The position numbers and the translations under genes are program-made. Source: an uncultured Acidimicrobiales bacterium (lineage in GTDB: Bacteria; Actinomycetota; Acidimicrobiia; Acidimicrobiales; SZUA-35). Taken from it: a DNA stretch of 58,530 nt. The stretch lies in assembly GCA_937976305.1 (NCBI GenBank), contig CALJSB010000010.1:1-58530 (forward strand), in the 5' to 3' direction. This document shows, piece by piece, positions 49,868 to 58,420 of the stretch; position 1 is the first letter of the stretch, and each line of letters begins with the position of its first letter. Below the pieces are notes generated by a model. It did no database searches. It saw only the letters and a program-made list of their open reading frames with translations, and was not told the DNA's origin.

Positions 49868-51463
49868 GTGATCCTCCGCAGAACGTCTGAGAACGACGTG
49901 GCTCTTCCCGAGCGCATCGCCGCCCTGCAGAGCGCCGTTGATCGAGCGGCCGATCGTCTCGACGGTGACGCGGTGGCGTTCGGCCAACACGTCGTCGAGA
50001 AGGCAAACGATCGGCTTCGGCACGGAACTGAACACACCCTCGTCGCCATGCTCGGAGCCACCGGCGCAGGAAAGTCGTCACTCACAAATGCCCTCGTCGG
50101 CTCTGAGGTGGCGACGACCGGCGTTCGTCGTCCCACGACTTCGTCGACGCTGGCGTGCGTGTGGGGTGACGACGCAACCGATCTGCTCGACTGGCTCGAG
50201 GTGCAGAACCGACATCTCAACGGGCCGAGCGAACGCTTCAACGGTCTGGTCGTTCTCGACGTCCCTGATCACGACTCGGTCAGAGTCGAACACCGACTCG
50301 AGATGGAACGCATTGCCGAACAGGCCGACCTGATGGTCTGGGTGACCGACGCCGAGAAGTACGCCGATGCTGCCCTTCACAACTATCTGCGCGTACTGAA
50401 GGGCCACGGCGCTGTCATGGTGATGGTGCTGAACAAGATCGATGGCCTCAGCGTTGACGATCGGCGGGCCTGCATTGCCGACCTGCGACGCCTGCTCGTG
50501 GCCGACGGCATCGAAGATGGTCAGGTGCTTGCGCTGTCGGCGTCTACCGGCGAGGGACTCGACCTACTCCAAGATGTGCTTGGTGATGCAGTTGCTCGCC
50601 AAGAAGCCGTCGTGCAACGACTCGAGGCCGACGTCGCCACCGCCGCCAGCGACCTGCTGGCCCAAACCGGGCAAACAACCGGCCAAGACATCACCAACAA
50701 GATGCGGGCCCGACTCGCCGAAGATCTCGCCGGTGCGGCGGGCGTCGACACAGTGACAGACGCCGTGAGCCGAGCCCACCGCCGCGACGCAGCAGCGGCC
50801 ACAGGCTGGCCCTTCACCCGTTGGGTTGGCCGTCTTCGCCCTCACCCGCTCCGCAAGTTGCACCTCGCTGAAGGCACCGGCGGCCGTACGTCGCTCCCGG
50901 AGGCCAGCGGAGCCCAGAAGGCTCGGGCTGCGGCTGCCATCCGGAACGTCGCAGACGAAGCAACCGCCTCGATGGCCGAACCGTGGCCAACGATCGTCCG
51001 CAAGGCGGCGATGCCACCTGCTGACCGACTGGCCGACGAACTCGACCAGGCCGTTGGCGACGCCGTGCGCGATCACCGAGCCCGCTCCCCGCGATGGTGG
51101 TCACTCGTGGGCGTTCTGCAGCTGCTCTTGGCGGCGGCCACCATCGTTGGCTTGGTATGGCTCATTGCGATCTTTGTCGTGGCCTGGCTCCAACTCCCCG
51201 ACCTTCCAACTCCAGACGTGCGTGGGGTTCCGATACCGACCGGGCTGCTCATCATCGGGGCCCTGCTCGGCTTCCTGATCGCCATTATCGCTCGGCAGTT
51301 CGCGGCCGTCGGGGCCAAACGGGCGGCCCGGCGGGCCAAAAAGAAGGCCGCTGATTCCGTGCAGACGGTCGCAGACGAGATGGTCATCCGCCCGATTGAG
51401 GCCGAGCTCGCCACGCGCGATGAACTGGTCAACTTGTTGACGACAGCGGGTGGAACGATCTGA
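49868..51463 (+). CDS. Dynamin-like GTPase, second of tandem pair
   Basis: 531 residues. G1 is GATGAGKS (63-70), G3 is VVLDVPDHDS, and G4 is VMVLNKIDGL with the full N-K-x-D, unlike its partner. A helical stalk follows, then two transmembrane helices near the C-terminus (LLLAAATIVGLVWLIAIFVV and GLLIIGALLGFLIAIIARQF) and a basic segment (GAKRAARRAKKKA). GTG 49868 is 13 nt after the partner's stop; the open frame continues upstream inside that gene, but this is the best start. The two probably assemble together, the second anchoring the first. Its stop overlaps the SCP2 gene (TGATG). Confidence 0.82.
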   Translation: MILRRTSENDVALPERIAALQSAVDRAADRLDGDAVAFGQHVVEKANDRLRHGTEHTLVAMLGATGAGKSSLTNALVGSEVATTGVRRPTTSSTLACVWGDDATDLLDWLEVQNRHLNGPSERFNGLVVLDVPDHDSVRVEHRLEMERIAEQADLMVWVTDAEKYADAALHNYLRVLKGHGAVMVMVLNKIDGLSVDDRRACIADLRRLLVADGIEDGQVLALSASTGEGLDLLQDVLGDAVARQEAVVQRLEADVATAASDLLAQTGQTTGQDITNKMRARLAEDLAGAAGVDTVTDAVSRAHRRDAAAATGWPFTRWVGRLRPHPLRKLHLAEGTGGRTSLPEASGAQKARAAAAIRNVADEATASMAEPWPTIVRKAAMPPADRLADELDQAVGDAVRDHRARSPRWWSLVGVLQLLLAAATIVGLVWLIAIFVVAWLQLPDLPTPDVRGVPIPTGLLIIGALLGFLIAIIARQFAAVGAKRAARRAKKKAADSVQTVADEMVIRPIEAELATRDELVNLLTTAGGTI

Positions 51464-51840
51464 TGCGCTATCTCTCTGACGAGTGGCTTGAGGCCGCAAA
51501 CGTCGCCGTCGCTCCAATGGAACCGGTCGCCGACGCCGCCATCGCCTTTGCCGTGACCGACGAAACCGCCGAAGTCGAGACAATCGAGTCCTACGTGCTG
51601 GATCTCGGGCCCGAGTCCGTCCGCTATCACCGAGACCTCAGCCGAGCCGAACTGACGCTACGAATGAGCCGGTCGACCGCCATCGCCATCGCCAACGGCT
51701 CACTCAGCGCTCAACGCAGCTTTCTCAGCGGTGACCTGCAAGTTGCCGGCGACGTGCGCGTGCTACTGGGTCACACCAAAGCCATGGCCGACATCGACGA
51801 CTACCTCTCACCTGTTCGGGCCGCCACCGACTTCAGCTAG
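51463..51840 (+). CDS. SCP2-fold (sterol carrier/lipid-binding) protein
   Basis: 125 residues of the SCP2 fold found in many actinobacteria: RYLSDEWLEAANVAV at the N-terminus, a strand pair, SRSTAIAIANGSLSAQRSFL and SGDLQVAGDVRVLLGHTKAM, the typical small-domain signature. SCP2 folds bind lipids or acyl chains in a hydrophobic tunnel. Its ATG overlaps the stop of the second dynamin-like gene by one base (TGATG), so it is translationally coupled to the GTPases. A lipid-handling role with them is inferred. Confidence 0.75.
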   Translation: MRYLSDEWLEAANVAVAPMEPVADAAIAFAVTDETAEVETIESYVLDLGPESVRYHRDLSRAELTLRMSRSTAIAIANGSLSAQRSFLSGDLQVAGDVRVLLGHTKAMADIDDYLSPVRAATDFS

Positions 51841-51862
51841 AACTTCAATGCGGGTTGGCGAC

Positions 51863-51868
51863 TAGCGT
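51863..51868 (+). promoter_or_regulatory. Leaderless -10 element for the Fpg/Nei gene
   Basis: TAGCGT lies exactly 6 nt before the GTG at 51875; no ribosome binding site. Confidence 0.58.
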
Positions 51869-51874
51869 TCTGTT

Positions 51875-52738
51875 GTGCCCGAAATGCCCGAAGTGCAGGC
51901 TCACGCCGAGCGGATGACCGAGGCGCTTGCCGGCGCGACGCTCACCAAGTTCCAGCTGATCAACTTCGCCGGACTCAAGACCTTCGACCCGCCCGCCGAT
52001 CGATCAGTCGGTGCGTCACTTGTCGCCGTGGAGCGCCGGGCCAAGTACCTGATCTTGCGATTCGACGACGACATTCGGCATGTCGTGCATCTCATGCAGG
52101 GGGGACGGCTGCGACCGGACGCCAAGCAGTCGAAGAAGCCTCGCAATGGCATTGCTCGGTGGGTCTTCGACAACAACGGTGACGAACAGGCGTGGCTGCT
52201 CACTGAAGCCGGGACCGAACGCAAGGCGGGTGTCTGGGCCGTCAGCGGCGATCCGATCGATCAAGACCCACTGCTTGGCCTCGGACCAGAGGCCGACACC
52301 ATCAGCCGAGACGACCTTGCTGCTCTACTGGCCGCCAACTCGAAGCGAGTCCACGGTGTGCTCCGCACCCAAGGAATCATCGCCGGACTCGGGCGCATGC
52401 TCACCAACGAGATCCTGTTCGAGGCCGGTCTCTCACCGTTCTCCAACGCGTCGAAGTTGAGCGACGAAGAGATCGATCGATTGCACGCCGCCATCTTGTC
52501 GACGGTGGCCCGGGCCACCGATCACGAACGCACGCTCGACGACATCGGAAAGAGCGTCGACCGGCCCTCGAAGGTTCACAATCGATCAGGCGAACCGTGT
52601 CTTGGCCCCGAAGGCGAATCGTGTGACGACACGGTGCGGACCGTCGAGTACCGCAAATACACCGTCTTCTACTGCCCGACGCATCAGACCGGCGGCAAAC
52701 TTCTCGCCGACAACACCACGTCGAAGTTCTTGAAATAG
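51875..52738 (+). CDS. Fpg/Nei-family DNA glycosylase with variant zinc finger
   Basis: 287 residues. GTG 51875 gives MPEMPEVQ, equal to the family's M-P-E-x-P-E, with Pro2 as catalytic nucleophile and Glu3 as acid. Lys57 (VERRAKYLIL) and the helix-two-turn-helix (AGLGRMLTNEILFEAGLSPF) are present. The zinc finger is altered: ligands would be Cys242, Cys250, Cys267 and His270 (CPTHQ instead of CPxCQ, and a wide first gap), and the usual finger Arg is Lys. It excises damaged bases by an AP-lyase mechanism; substrate range may be shifted. A hairpin follows. Confidence 0.88.
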   Translation: MPEMPEVQAHAERMTEALAGATLTKFQLINFAGLKTFDPPADRSVGASLVAVERRAKYLILRFDDDIRHVVHLMQGGRLRPDAKQSKKPRNGIARWVFDNNGDEQAWLLTEAGTERKAGVWAVSGDPIDQDPLLGLGPEADTISRDDLAALLAANSKRVHGVLRTQGIIAGLGRMLTNEILFEAGLSPFSNASKLSDEEIDRLHAAILSTVARATDHERTLDDIGKSVDRPSKVHNRSGEPCLGPEGESCDDTVRTVEYRKYTVFYCPTHQTGGKLLADNTTSKFLK

Positions 52739-52754
52739 GCCCGTCCATCGGGCC
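52738..52754. terminator. Hairpin between the glycosylase gene and mdh
   Basis: GGCCCG-TCCAT-CGGGCC is a perfect 6-bp GC stem between two converging genes. It starts at the last base of the glycosylase stop and lacks a T-run. Confidence 0.5.
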
Positions 52755-52764
52755 GAACGACCGA

Positions 52765-53754
52765 CTAGATCAGGCCGAGCTCGTTCACCGTCGCACGCTC
52801 TTCTGAGAGCTCAGCCCACGTTGCGTCGATTCGAGACTGTGAGAACTCGTTGATCTCGAGGCCCTGCACGATCGAGAAATCACCACCGCTACACGTCGTG
52901 GGGAACGACGTCACGATGCCCTCGGGAGCCCCATAGGAGCCGTCGGAAATGATCGACATCGAGACCCAGTCGCCGTCGTTGGTACCGAGTGCCCAATCGT
53001 GCATGTGATCGATCGCAGCGTTGGCAGCCGATGCGGCCGACGATGAACCGCGAGCATCGATGATGGCGGCACCACGCTTGGCGACGGTGGGGATGAACTC
53101 GCCCTCGAGCCACGCCTGATCGTCGATCATCGCGGCGGCGTTCTGGCCGTTGACCTCGCAGTTGAACAGGTCGGGATACTGCGTCGATGAGTGGTTGCCC
53201 CAGATGGTCATCTTCTTGATGTCGTTGACCGAGCTGGAGGTCTTCGCCGCAAGCTGGCTCATGGCCCGGTTGTGATCGAGACGCGTCATGGCCTGGATCT
53301 GACGGGGGTCGATGTCGGGAGCGTTCGACAACGTGATGAGGGCGTTGGTGTTGGCGGGGTTGCCGACCACGAGCACCTTGATGTCCTTGTTGGCGCTGGC
53401 GTTGATGGCTTGGCCCTGCGGACCGAAGATGCCACCGTTGGCTGCGAGAAGGTCAGCTCGCTCCATACCGGCTTTTCGAGGCATGGCGCCAACCAGTAGT
53501 GCGTAGTCGGCATCACCGAACGCAACGTTGGCGTCGTCGGTCTGAACCGTCCCTGCGAGCAGGGGGAAAGCGCAGTCGTCGAGTTCCATCGCAACACCCT
53601 CGAGCGCACCCAAGGCCGGCGTGATTTCGAGCATCTGAAGGATGACTGGTTGGTCTTCACCCAGCATCTCGCCGGAAGCAATCCGGAAAAGCAGGCTGTA
53701 GCCGATTTGGCCGGCTGCGCCGGTCACGGTGACTCGAACGGGTGACTTGCTCAC
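52765..53754 (-). CDS. mdh: Malate dehydrogenase
   Basis: NAD-dependent oxidation of malate to oxaloacetate in the TCA cycle, in the cytosol. 329 residues: the dinucleotide loop [14 protein letters not shown], the Arg of the mobile loop in [28 protein letters not shown], the Asp-Arg region [13 protein letters not shown], and the catalytic His in [14 protein letters not shown]. The N-terminal form is typical of the LDH-like actinobacterial Mdh. GTG 53754 is preceded by CAGGAGCA, a ribosome binding site with 4-6 nt spacing. Together with sdhCAB it gives two TCA steps in the window, but they are not linked. Confidence 0.96.
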   Translation of the reverse strand: MSKSPVRVTVTGAAGQIGYSLLFRIASGEMLGEDQPVILQMLEITPALGALEGVAMELDDCAFPLLAGTVQTDDANVAFGDADYALLVGAMPRKAGMERADLLAANGGIFGPQGQAINASANKDIKVLVVGNPANTNALITLSNAPDIDPRQIQAMTRLDHNRAMSQLAAKTSSSVNDIKKMTIWGNHSSTQYPDLFNCEVNGQNAAAMIDDQAWLEGEFIPTVAKRGAAIIDARGSSSAASAANAAIDHMHDWALGTNDGDWVSMSIISDGSYGAPEGIVTSFPTTCSGGDFSIVQGLEINEFSQSRIDATWAELSEERATVNELGLI

Positions 53755-53954
53755 GGACTGCTCCTGGGTCGAAATCGCAGGGCTGCGAAGACCACCATCC
53801 TAGAGACATCCGTTCGGCGGGGCGTACATCTGCAATCGACAAGAGGCCCGATCCATCCCGTCGAGCGACGCCGCCTACCATCACCGAGTCGGGCCTGGGT
53901 GTTGGCTGCCCGATGCAGAGCGACGTTGGCTTGCCAGCTAGCGTTCGGAGTGGG

Positions 53955-54590
53955 ATGAGTGAACAGATAGTCACGTCAGCAGACGTTGCGCAGGCCGCCC
54001 TCCGACTTCTCGATGCCGGAGGGCCTGAAACCGTATCGCTGGGCTCAGTTGCGAGCGAGGTTGGCTGCCCCGCCCGAGTGGTCAAAGAGCATGCTGACTC
54101 CCTGGACGACTTGCTCGACCTTGCGTGTGATCTGATTTACGCCGAAGTCGACCTTCGTCCGCTCGACGTGCCGTGGCCCGAGCGTCTGCGCACCTACGGG
54201 CGGTCATTTCGGCAAGCACTCCTTCGACACCCCCGCGCAGCAACGTTGATGGCGACCCGCCCGATTGTCAGCATCTCTTCGATGGCCGTGGCAGAACGAG
54301 CCCTCGGCGAGCTGGCTTCTATTGGCTTTTCGCCAATAGAAGCCAACCGCACATTGCTCGTGATCGTTAGCTTCGTCACCGGGCATGCGCTCACCGAAAT
54401 CGGCGCCCGCCACCATGAGCTCGGTGGTCACACCGAGCAGGAGGTCGACAACTTCCGCAAAGGGCTGCCGTCCGAGCTCCCGCTTGCCGCTCGATCCGTG
54501 AGCCACGTTGACCGCGACGCCGAATTCGAACTCGGTATGAAGTTCATCATCGAAGGGCTCGAGCGCCAGCTCCTGCACTCGTCACCGTGA
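53955..54590 (+). CDS. TetR-family transcriptional regulator
   Basis: 211 residues. The N-terminal helix-turn-helix is VTSADVAQAALRLLDAGGPE and VSLGSVASEVGCPARVVKEH, typical of TetR regulators. The C-terminal ligand/dimer domain fits the TetR_C class (TYGRSFRQALLRHPRAATLM, FVTGHALTEIGARH). ATG 53955 is chosen; a TAGCGT stands 10 nt before it and GGAG near -9. The divergent mdh and the ABC exporter that converges on it are candidate targets. The coding sequence contains a perfect 14-bp inverted repeat at 54313-54345. Confidence 0.88.
   Translation: MSEQIVTSADVAQAALRLLDAGGPETVSLGSVASEVGCPARVVKEHADSLDDLLDLACDLIYAEVDLRPLDVPWPERLRTYGRSFRQALLRHPRAATLMATRPIVSISSMAVAERALGELASIGFSPIEANRTLLVIVSFVTGHALTEIGARHHELGGHTEQEVDNFRKGLPSELPLAARSVSHVDRDAEFELGMKFIIEGLERQLLHSSP
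54313..54345 (+). repeat. Perfect 14-bp inverted repeat inside the TetR gene
   Basis: TGGCTTCTATTGGC (54313-54326) and its exact complement (54332-54345) flank a TTTTC loop. It would form a very stable mRNA hairpin within codons for LASIGFSPIEAN, and stands out from the surrounding GC-rich sequence. Confidence 0.85.
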
Positions 54591-54631
54591 CGCTGAGCCC
54601 ATCGATTGATGAGGCGTGATCAGCCGGCAAT

Positions 54632-56458
54632 TCAGGCTGCTCGTTTGGTGTTGCCTTCCCAGGCTTGATGGAGGCGGCGATAGATCCCCGGCCGGATCAC
54701 GAGGTCAGCGTGTGGCCCTTGCTGTACGACGCGGCCCTGATCGAACACCACGATGAGATCGGCAGCCTCAGCGGTCGCAAGCCGATGAGCGATGCTCACG
54801 ACCGTTCGACCTTCTGACAACCGACGAATGGCGGTTGTCAGAGCTTGATCAGTTTCGGGGTCGACCGACGATGTCGCCTCATCGAGGATCAACAGACCGG
54901 GATCGGCAAGGGCCGCACGAATCAAAGCAACAAGCTGACGTTCGCCAACCGACAGAAAGCTCCCCCGCTCCCCAACTTCGGTTTCGAGCCCGTCGGGCAA
55001 ACGAGCCAACCACGAGCCAAGGCCGAGGTCGTCGACTGCTGCTCGAATGTCGTCATTAGAGGCGCCCGGACGACCAAACCTGATGTTCTCGCCAACGGTG
55101 GTCTCGAACAAGAAGCCGTCTTGGGGAACCATGCGCACCGTCTGATGCCGAGAGGCTGCCGACATGGCCGCGAGGTCGACACCGTTGAGCGCGATCGTGC
55201 CGCTCACCGGATCAGCGAGCCGACACAGCAGCTTTGCGAACGTGGTCTTTCCAGAGCCGGTTTCGCCAACCACCGCGACGTTCGTTTTTGCGGGAATCTC
55301 GAGATCGACATCGATGAGCACAGGAGGACCTTCGCGATAGCGGAAGCCGACATCGGCAACCGCCACGGCTACGGGCCCAGCAGGAACATCCACACCGGGC
55401 TCGGGGTCGATCAGCTCACGCTCACGATCGAGCAGATTGAGAATCTTGCGCCAGCCAGCGATGGCCGTCTGCGTTTGGTCGAGCGTCTCGCCGATCTCGC
55501 CCACCGGACCGTTGATGAACGAGGTGAGAAAGAGGCAAGCGACGAGCTCACCGGCGGTGAGCCCGAGCGAGCTTCGGAACCACAGGCCCACGATCAGCAC
55601 GCAAGAAAACGCGATGCCGCCAAACAGATCACCGGCGACAAAGACACTCGCCTGGTACTTGTTGGCCTTGATCTTCGTGCGGTAGCGAACACCGATTGCG
55701 TTGTGGAGTCGCTCGCGTGTGCGGTCTTCGATGCCGTACGCCCGAACGACTGCAGCCCCCGTGACGGCCTCGCTGAATCCGCTCAGCATGTCGGACACGC
55801 TGGTGCGCACGGCGTCATAGGCCGCAAGCTGCCGCTTCTGAATCCACTTGAAGAGCGGCGTCACTGGCGCGTACGCGATCACAACAACGAGCGCGAGCAC
55901 CCATGAATACCAGGCGATCACGGCGATCGTCCCCAAGATGACCGTTGGTTGGATGGACCATGCGTACAGCCCCCACTGGGCGAACCGGGCCAGCGCGTCA
56001 GCGTCGGAGGTGACGCGAGCCACGAGCACGCCACGGCGTGTTTCGTTGTGATCAGCCACCGAGAGTTCGTGCACCTTCGCAAAGGCATCAGTGCGGAGCT
56101 TGGCGATGGCGCGTTCTGCATTCCACACCAGGCGGCGCTGGGCAATCCATGATCCGACCCCAGAGATCAAGACGATCACGAGTGTGATGGCGGCGGAGAT
56201 CAGCACCGGCGTGAGGTCGACCGACACCACATCGCCGTCGATGCGAACCCGATCGAGTGTGCGCTCGATCAGGATTGGGATGACGAGCCGGCCCGCAGCC
56301 ACGAGTAGTCCGATCAGGACTGTTGCCCGTAAGCCGCGCCGAAGGTCAGGACTTGCTCCGATGCCACGACGCAAGACCGAGATGGCGGACTCGCCAGCCC
56401 CGTCGTCATTGTTGAACGGGTCGCTGGTCTGCGCCTCGCTGGTCTGGGGCTCGGTCAT
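54632..56458 (-). CDS. ABC exporter half-transporter with consensus ATPase site
   Basis: 608 residues: about six transmembrane helices (40-340), then an ATPase domain with Walker A GETGSGKTT, Q-loop MVPQDGF, Walker B LLILDEATSS (catalytic Glu present) and switch His (VSIAHRLAT). Its signature motif is degenerate: L-S-V-G-E instead of L-S-G-G-Q. It overlaps its partner's stop by 4 nt, and the two form a heterodimeric exporter of the BmrCD/TM287-288 type. Cargo unknown; drug or lipid export is typical. It converges on the TetR-type regulator gene. Confidence 0.93.
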   Translation of the reverse strand: MTEPQTSEAQTSDPFNNDDGAGESAISVLRRGIGASPDLRRGLRATVLIGLLVAAGRLVIPILIERTLDRVRIDGDVVSVDLTPVLISAAITLVIVLISGVGSWIAQRRLVWNAERAIAKLRTDAFAKVHELSVADHNETRRGVLVARVTSDADALARFAQWGLYAWSIQPTVILGTIAVIAWYSWVLALVVVIAYAPVTPLFKWIQKRQLAAYDAVRTSVSDMLSGFSEAVTGAAVVRAYGIEDRTRERLHNAIGVRYRTKIKANKYQASVFVAGDLFGGIAFSCVLIVGLWFRSSLGLTAGELVACLFLTSFINGPVGEIGETLDQTQTAIAGWRKILNLLDRERELIDPEPGVDVPAGPVAVAVADVGFRYREGPPVLIDVDLEIPAKTNVAVVGETGSGKTTFAKLLCRLADPVSGTIALNGVDLAAMSAASRHQTVRMVPQDGFLFETTVGENIRFGRPGASNDDIRAAVDDLGLGSWLARLPDGLETEVGERGSFLSVGERQLVALIRAALADPGLLILDEATSSVDPETDQALTTAIRRLSEGRTVVSIAHRLATAEAADLIVVFDQGRVVQQGPHADLVIRPGIYRRLHQAWEGNTKRAA

Positions 56459-58236
56459 GACGAGGCCTCTTCGTAGGCCGACACCAGCGACTCATAGGAC
56501 GGGATCGACAGCAGCTCTGCGTGGGTACCGATCCCGGCGACCGAACCGTCGGCGAGGTACACGACTCGATCGGCAAGCTCGATGGTCGAGAGGCGTTGCG
56601 CCACGATCACTGTCGTCATCGACAGGGTGGACTGCAGCGACGAGAGAATGGTCTGTTCGATTGCTGCGTCAACGGCGCTTGTTGCATCGTCGAGAACGAG
56701 AAGCTGGGGTCGCCGCACGAGGGCACGAGCGAGTGCGACTCGTTGGCGTTGGCCGCCCGAAAGGGTGACGCCACGCTCACCAACGATGGTGGCGTAGCCG
56801 TGGTCAAGCACCTCGATGAACTCATCTGCGCTTGCCACCTTGGCCGCGGCCACGACGTCAGCCTGCGTGGCGGTACCAGCGACGTCGATATTGGCCGTGA
56901 TCGAATCGGCGAACAAGAACGACTCTTGGAACACCAGCCCAACGGCATTCGTGCGACTGTCCGGGTCGAGCTGGGAGATGTCGACGCCACCGACCTGAAC
57001 CGCACCGGTGCTCGGGGCAACGAGCCCAGCGAGAACCTGCACAAGGCTCGACTTGCCGGAAGCAGTCGAGCCGACGATCGCAACGACCTCGCCCGGCTCG
57101 ACGGTGAACGACACATCGTCGAGCACTGTTGCCGAGCCGTAGGCAACGCCGACGTTGATCGCTTGCACCCCGACCGGCCCCTGCTCGAGTGCAGCGGGTG
57201 CAGCGGGAGGGGCCGGGATCTCGGCCTCGTAGATGCCATCGAGCCGAGCCTGAGCGACAACCGATGGCGGCATCATCTCGAGGAAGAAGCCGAGCACTCG
57301 CATCGGAAACGCCAACACTGAGAACAGGGCCGCGATCTGGACGAGTTCACCCGGTCGGAGGGCGCCGGCATCGATTCGGTACACACCGACCACGAGCACC
57401 ACGACGATGCCGATGTTGGGAAGGGCATCGAGCACGGGCTCGAACGCAGCACGGGTGTAACCCACTTCAACCCGGTTGGCCCGCAGATCGTCAACCGCAG
57501 CCTCGAACCGATCGACCTCTTCGGCCTCTCGCCCGAGCGTCTTCACAACGAGAGCGCCATCGAAACTCTCGTGGGCGATGGCAGACGCCACACCGAGACT
57601 GTGTTGCACACGGGCGGCCGGATGCTTCACCCGGTCGCTGTAGTAACGGTTGAAGAGGATCAGCGTCGGGAAGATGGCCAGCGCGACCACAGCGAGCAGC
57701 GGGTCGGCCAACAGCAGGCTGATGGCGGCAAAGAAGGCCAAGAAGGCAACGCCGAGCGAGAACGGCAATGGGTGCAGCACTTCCGCCGCCACCTCGGTAT
57801 CGCCTTCGGCATGGGCAAGCAGCTGGCCCGTGGGTCGGGTCTGGTGCCACTCGAGCGGCAGGCCGAGGTATTGATCGGTGAGCTGATGGCGGGTCGACCG
57901 GGTGACTCGCTCCGCAGTCATCCCAGCGAAATAGCGCCGCATCACCACCCCGATCACACGAAGCACGGTGACGACGATGACCGCGATCACCGCCGAAGTG
58001 ACCAAACCCTGGTCGAGCTGGTCATCGTCGAAGATCGGCGTGACCACGTCGTCGACCACACGGCCAAGAACGACCGTGTTGACGACGGTGAAGAGTGCAA
58101 ACAACGCGGCGCCGATGACCGAGGCGGCAAAGGGGCCGGGGTGCGCAGCGACTTGACGACGCACGAGCCCCAAGCCGAGACGAAGGATCGACCCGTCAGC
58201 GGGAATCTGCGCTTCTTCACTGTTGATCGCAGTCAT
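56455..58236 (-). CDS. ABC exporter half-transporter with degenerate ATPase site
   Basis: 593 residues: six transmembrane helices, then an ATPase domain with Walker A GSTASGKSS, Q-loop LVFQESF and a perfect signature LSGGQRQRVALARAL. Walker B reads LLVLDDATSA (Asp for the catalytic Glu), and the switch His is Gln (IVAQRLST). So its own nucleotide site is degenerate. With the partner's L-S-V-G-E this makes exactly one active and one inactive composite site. ATG 58236 has AAGGGGGAG 5 nt upstream. First gene of the two-gene operon. Confidence 0.93.
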   Translation of the reverse strand: MTAINSEEAQIPADGSILRLGLGLVRRQVAAHPGPFAASVIGAALFALFTVVNTVVLGRVVDDVVTPIFDDDQLDQGLVTSAVIAVIVVTVLRVIGVVMRRYFAGMTAERVTRSTRHQLTDQYLGLPLEWHQTRPTGQLLAHAEGDTEVAAEVLHPLPFSLGVAFLAFFAAISLLLADPLLAVVALAIFPTLILFNRYYSDRVKHPAARVQHSLGVASAIAHESFDGALVVKTLGREAEEVDRFEAAVDDLRANRVEVGYTRAAFEPVLDALPNIGIVVVLVVGVYRIDAGALRPGELVQIAALFSVLAFPMRVLGFFLEMMPPSVVAQARLDGIYEAEIPAPPAAPAALEQGPVGVQAINVGVAYGSATVLDDVSFTVEPGEVVAIVGSTASGKSSLVQVLAGLVAPSTGAVQVGGVDISQLDPDSRTNAVGLVFQESFLFADSITANIDVAGTATQADVVAAAKVASADEFIEVLDHGYATIVGERGVTLSGGQRQRVALARALVRRPQLLVLDDATSAVDAAIEQTILSSLQSTLSMTTVIVAQRLSTIELADRVVYLADGSVAGIGTHAELLSIPSYESLVSAYEEASS

Positions 58237-58408
58237 CGATGCTCCCCCTTCTCGGCTCGATTCCGACCATGGGCGGTGCCCGATGCAGGGGCTCCGAACT
58301 GGCCACGGTACTCAAGGGTCGGGCCGTCCGGCGGTGAGTTTCGCGGTGGGCAATATGACTTGACATCAGTAATCACGGAGTCTCAACCGCGACTGCCGTT
58401 GGGCGATC

Positions 58409-58414
58409 TAACGT
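58409..58414 (+). promoter_or_regulatory. Leaderless -10 element for the secreted protein gene
   Basis: TAACGT lies exactly 6 nt before the ATG at 58421. A TTGACA at 58360-58365 is too far upstream to be its -35. Confidence 0.5.
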
Positions 58415-58420
58415 CATGAC

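Noticed and set aside
53844..53896. AGGCCCGA/TCGGGCCT inverted repeat between mdh and the TetR gene as operator
   Set aside because: The 8-bp arms are 37 bp apart and GC-rich; too weak without conservation.
58360..58365. TTGACA as -35 of the secreted protein gene
   Set aside because: No -10 lies 16-19 bp downstream; the TAACGT beside the start codon is 43 nt away.
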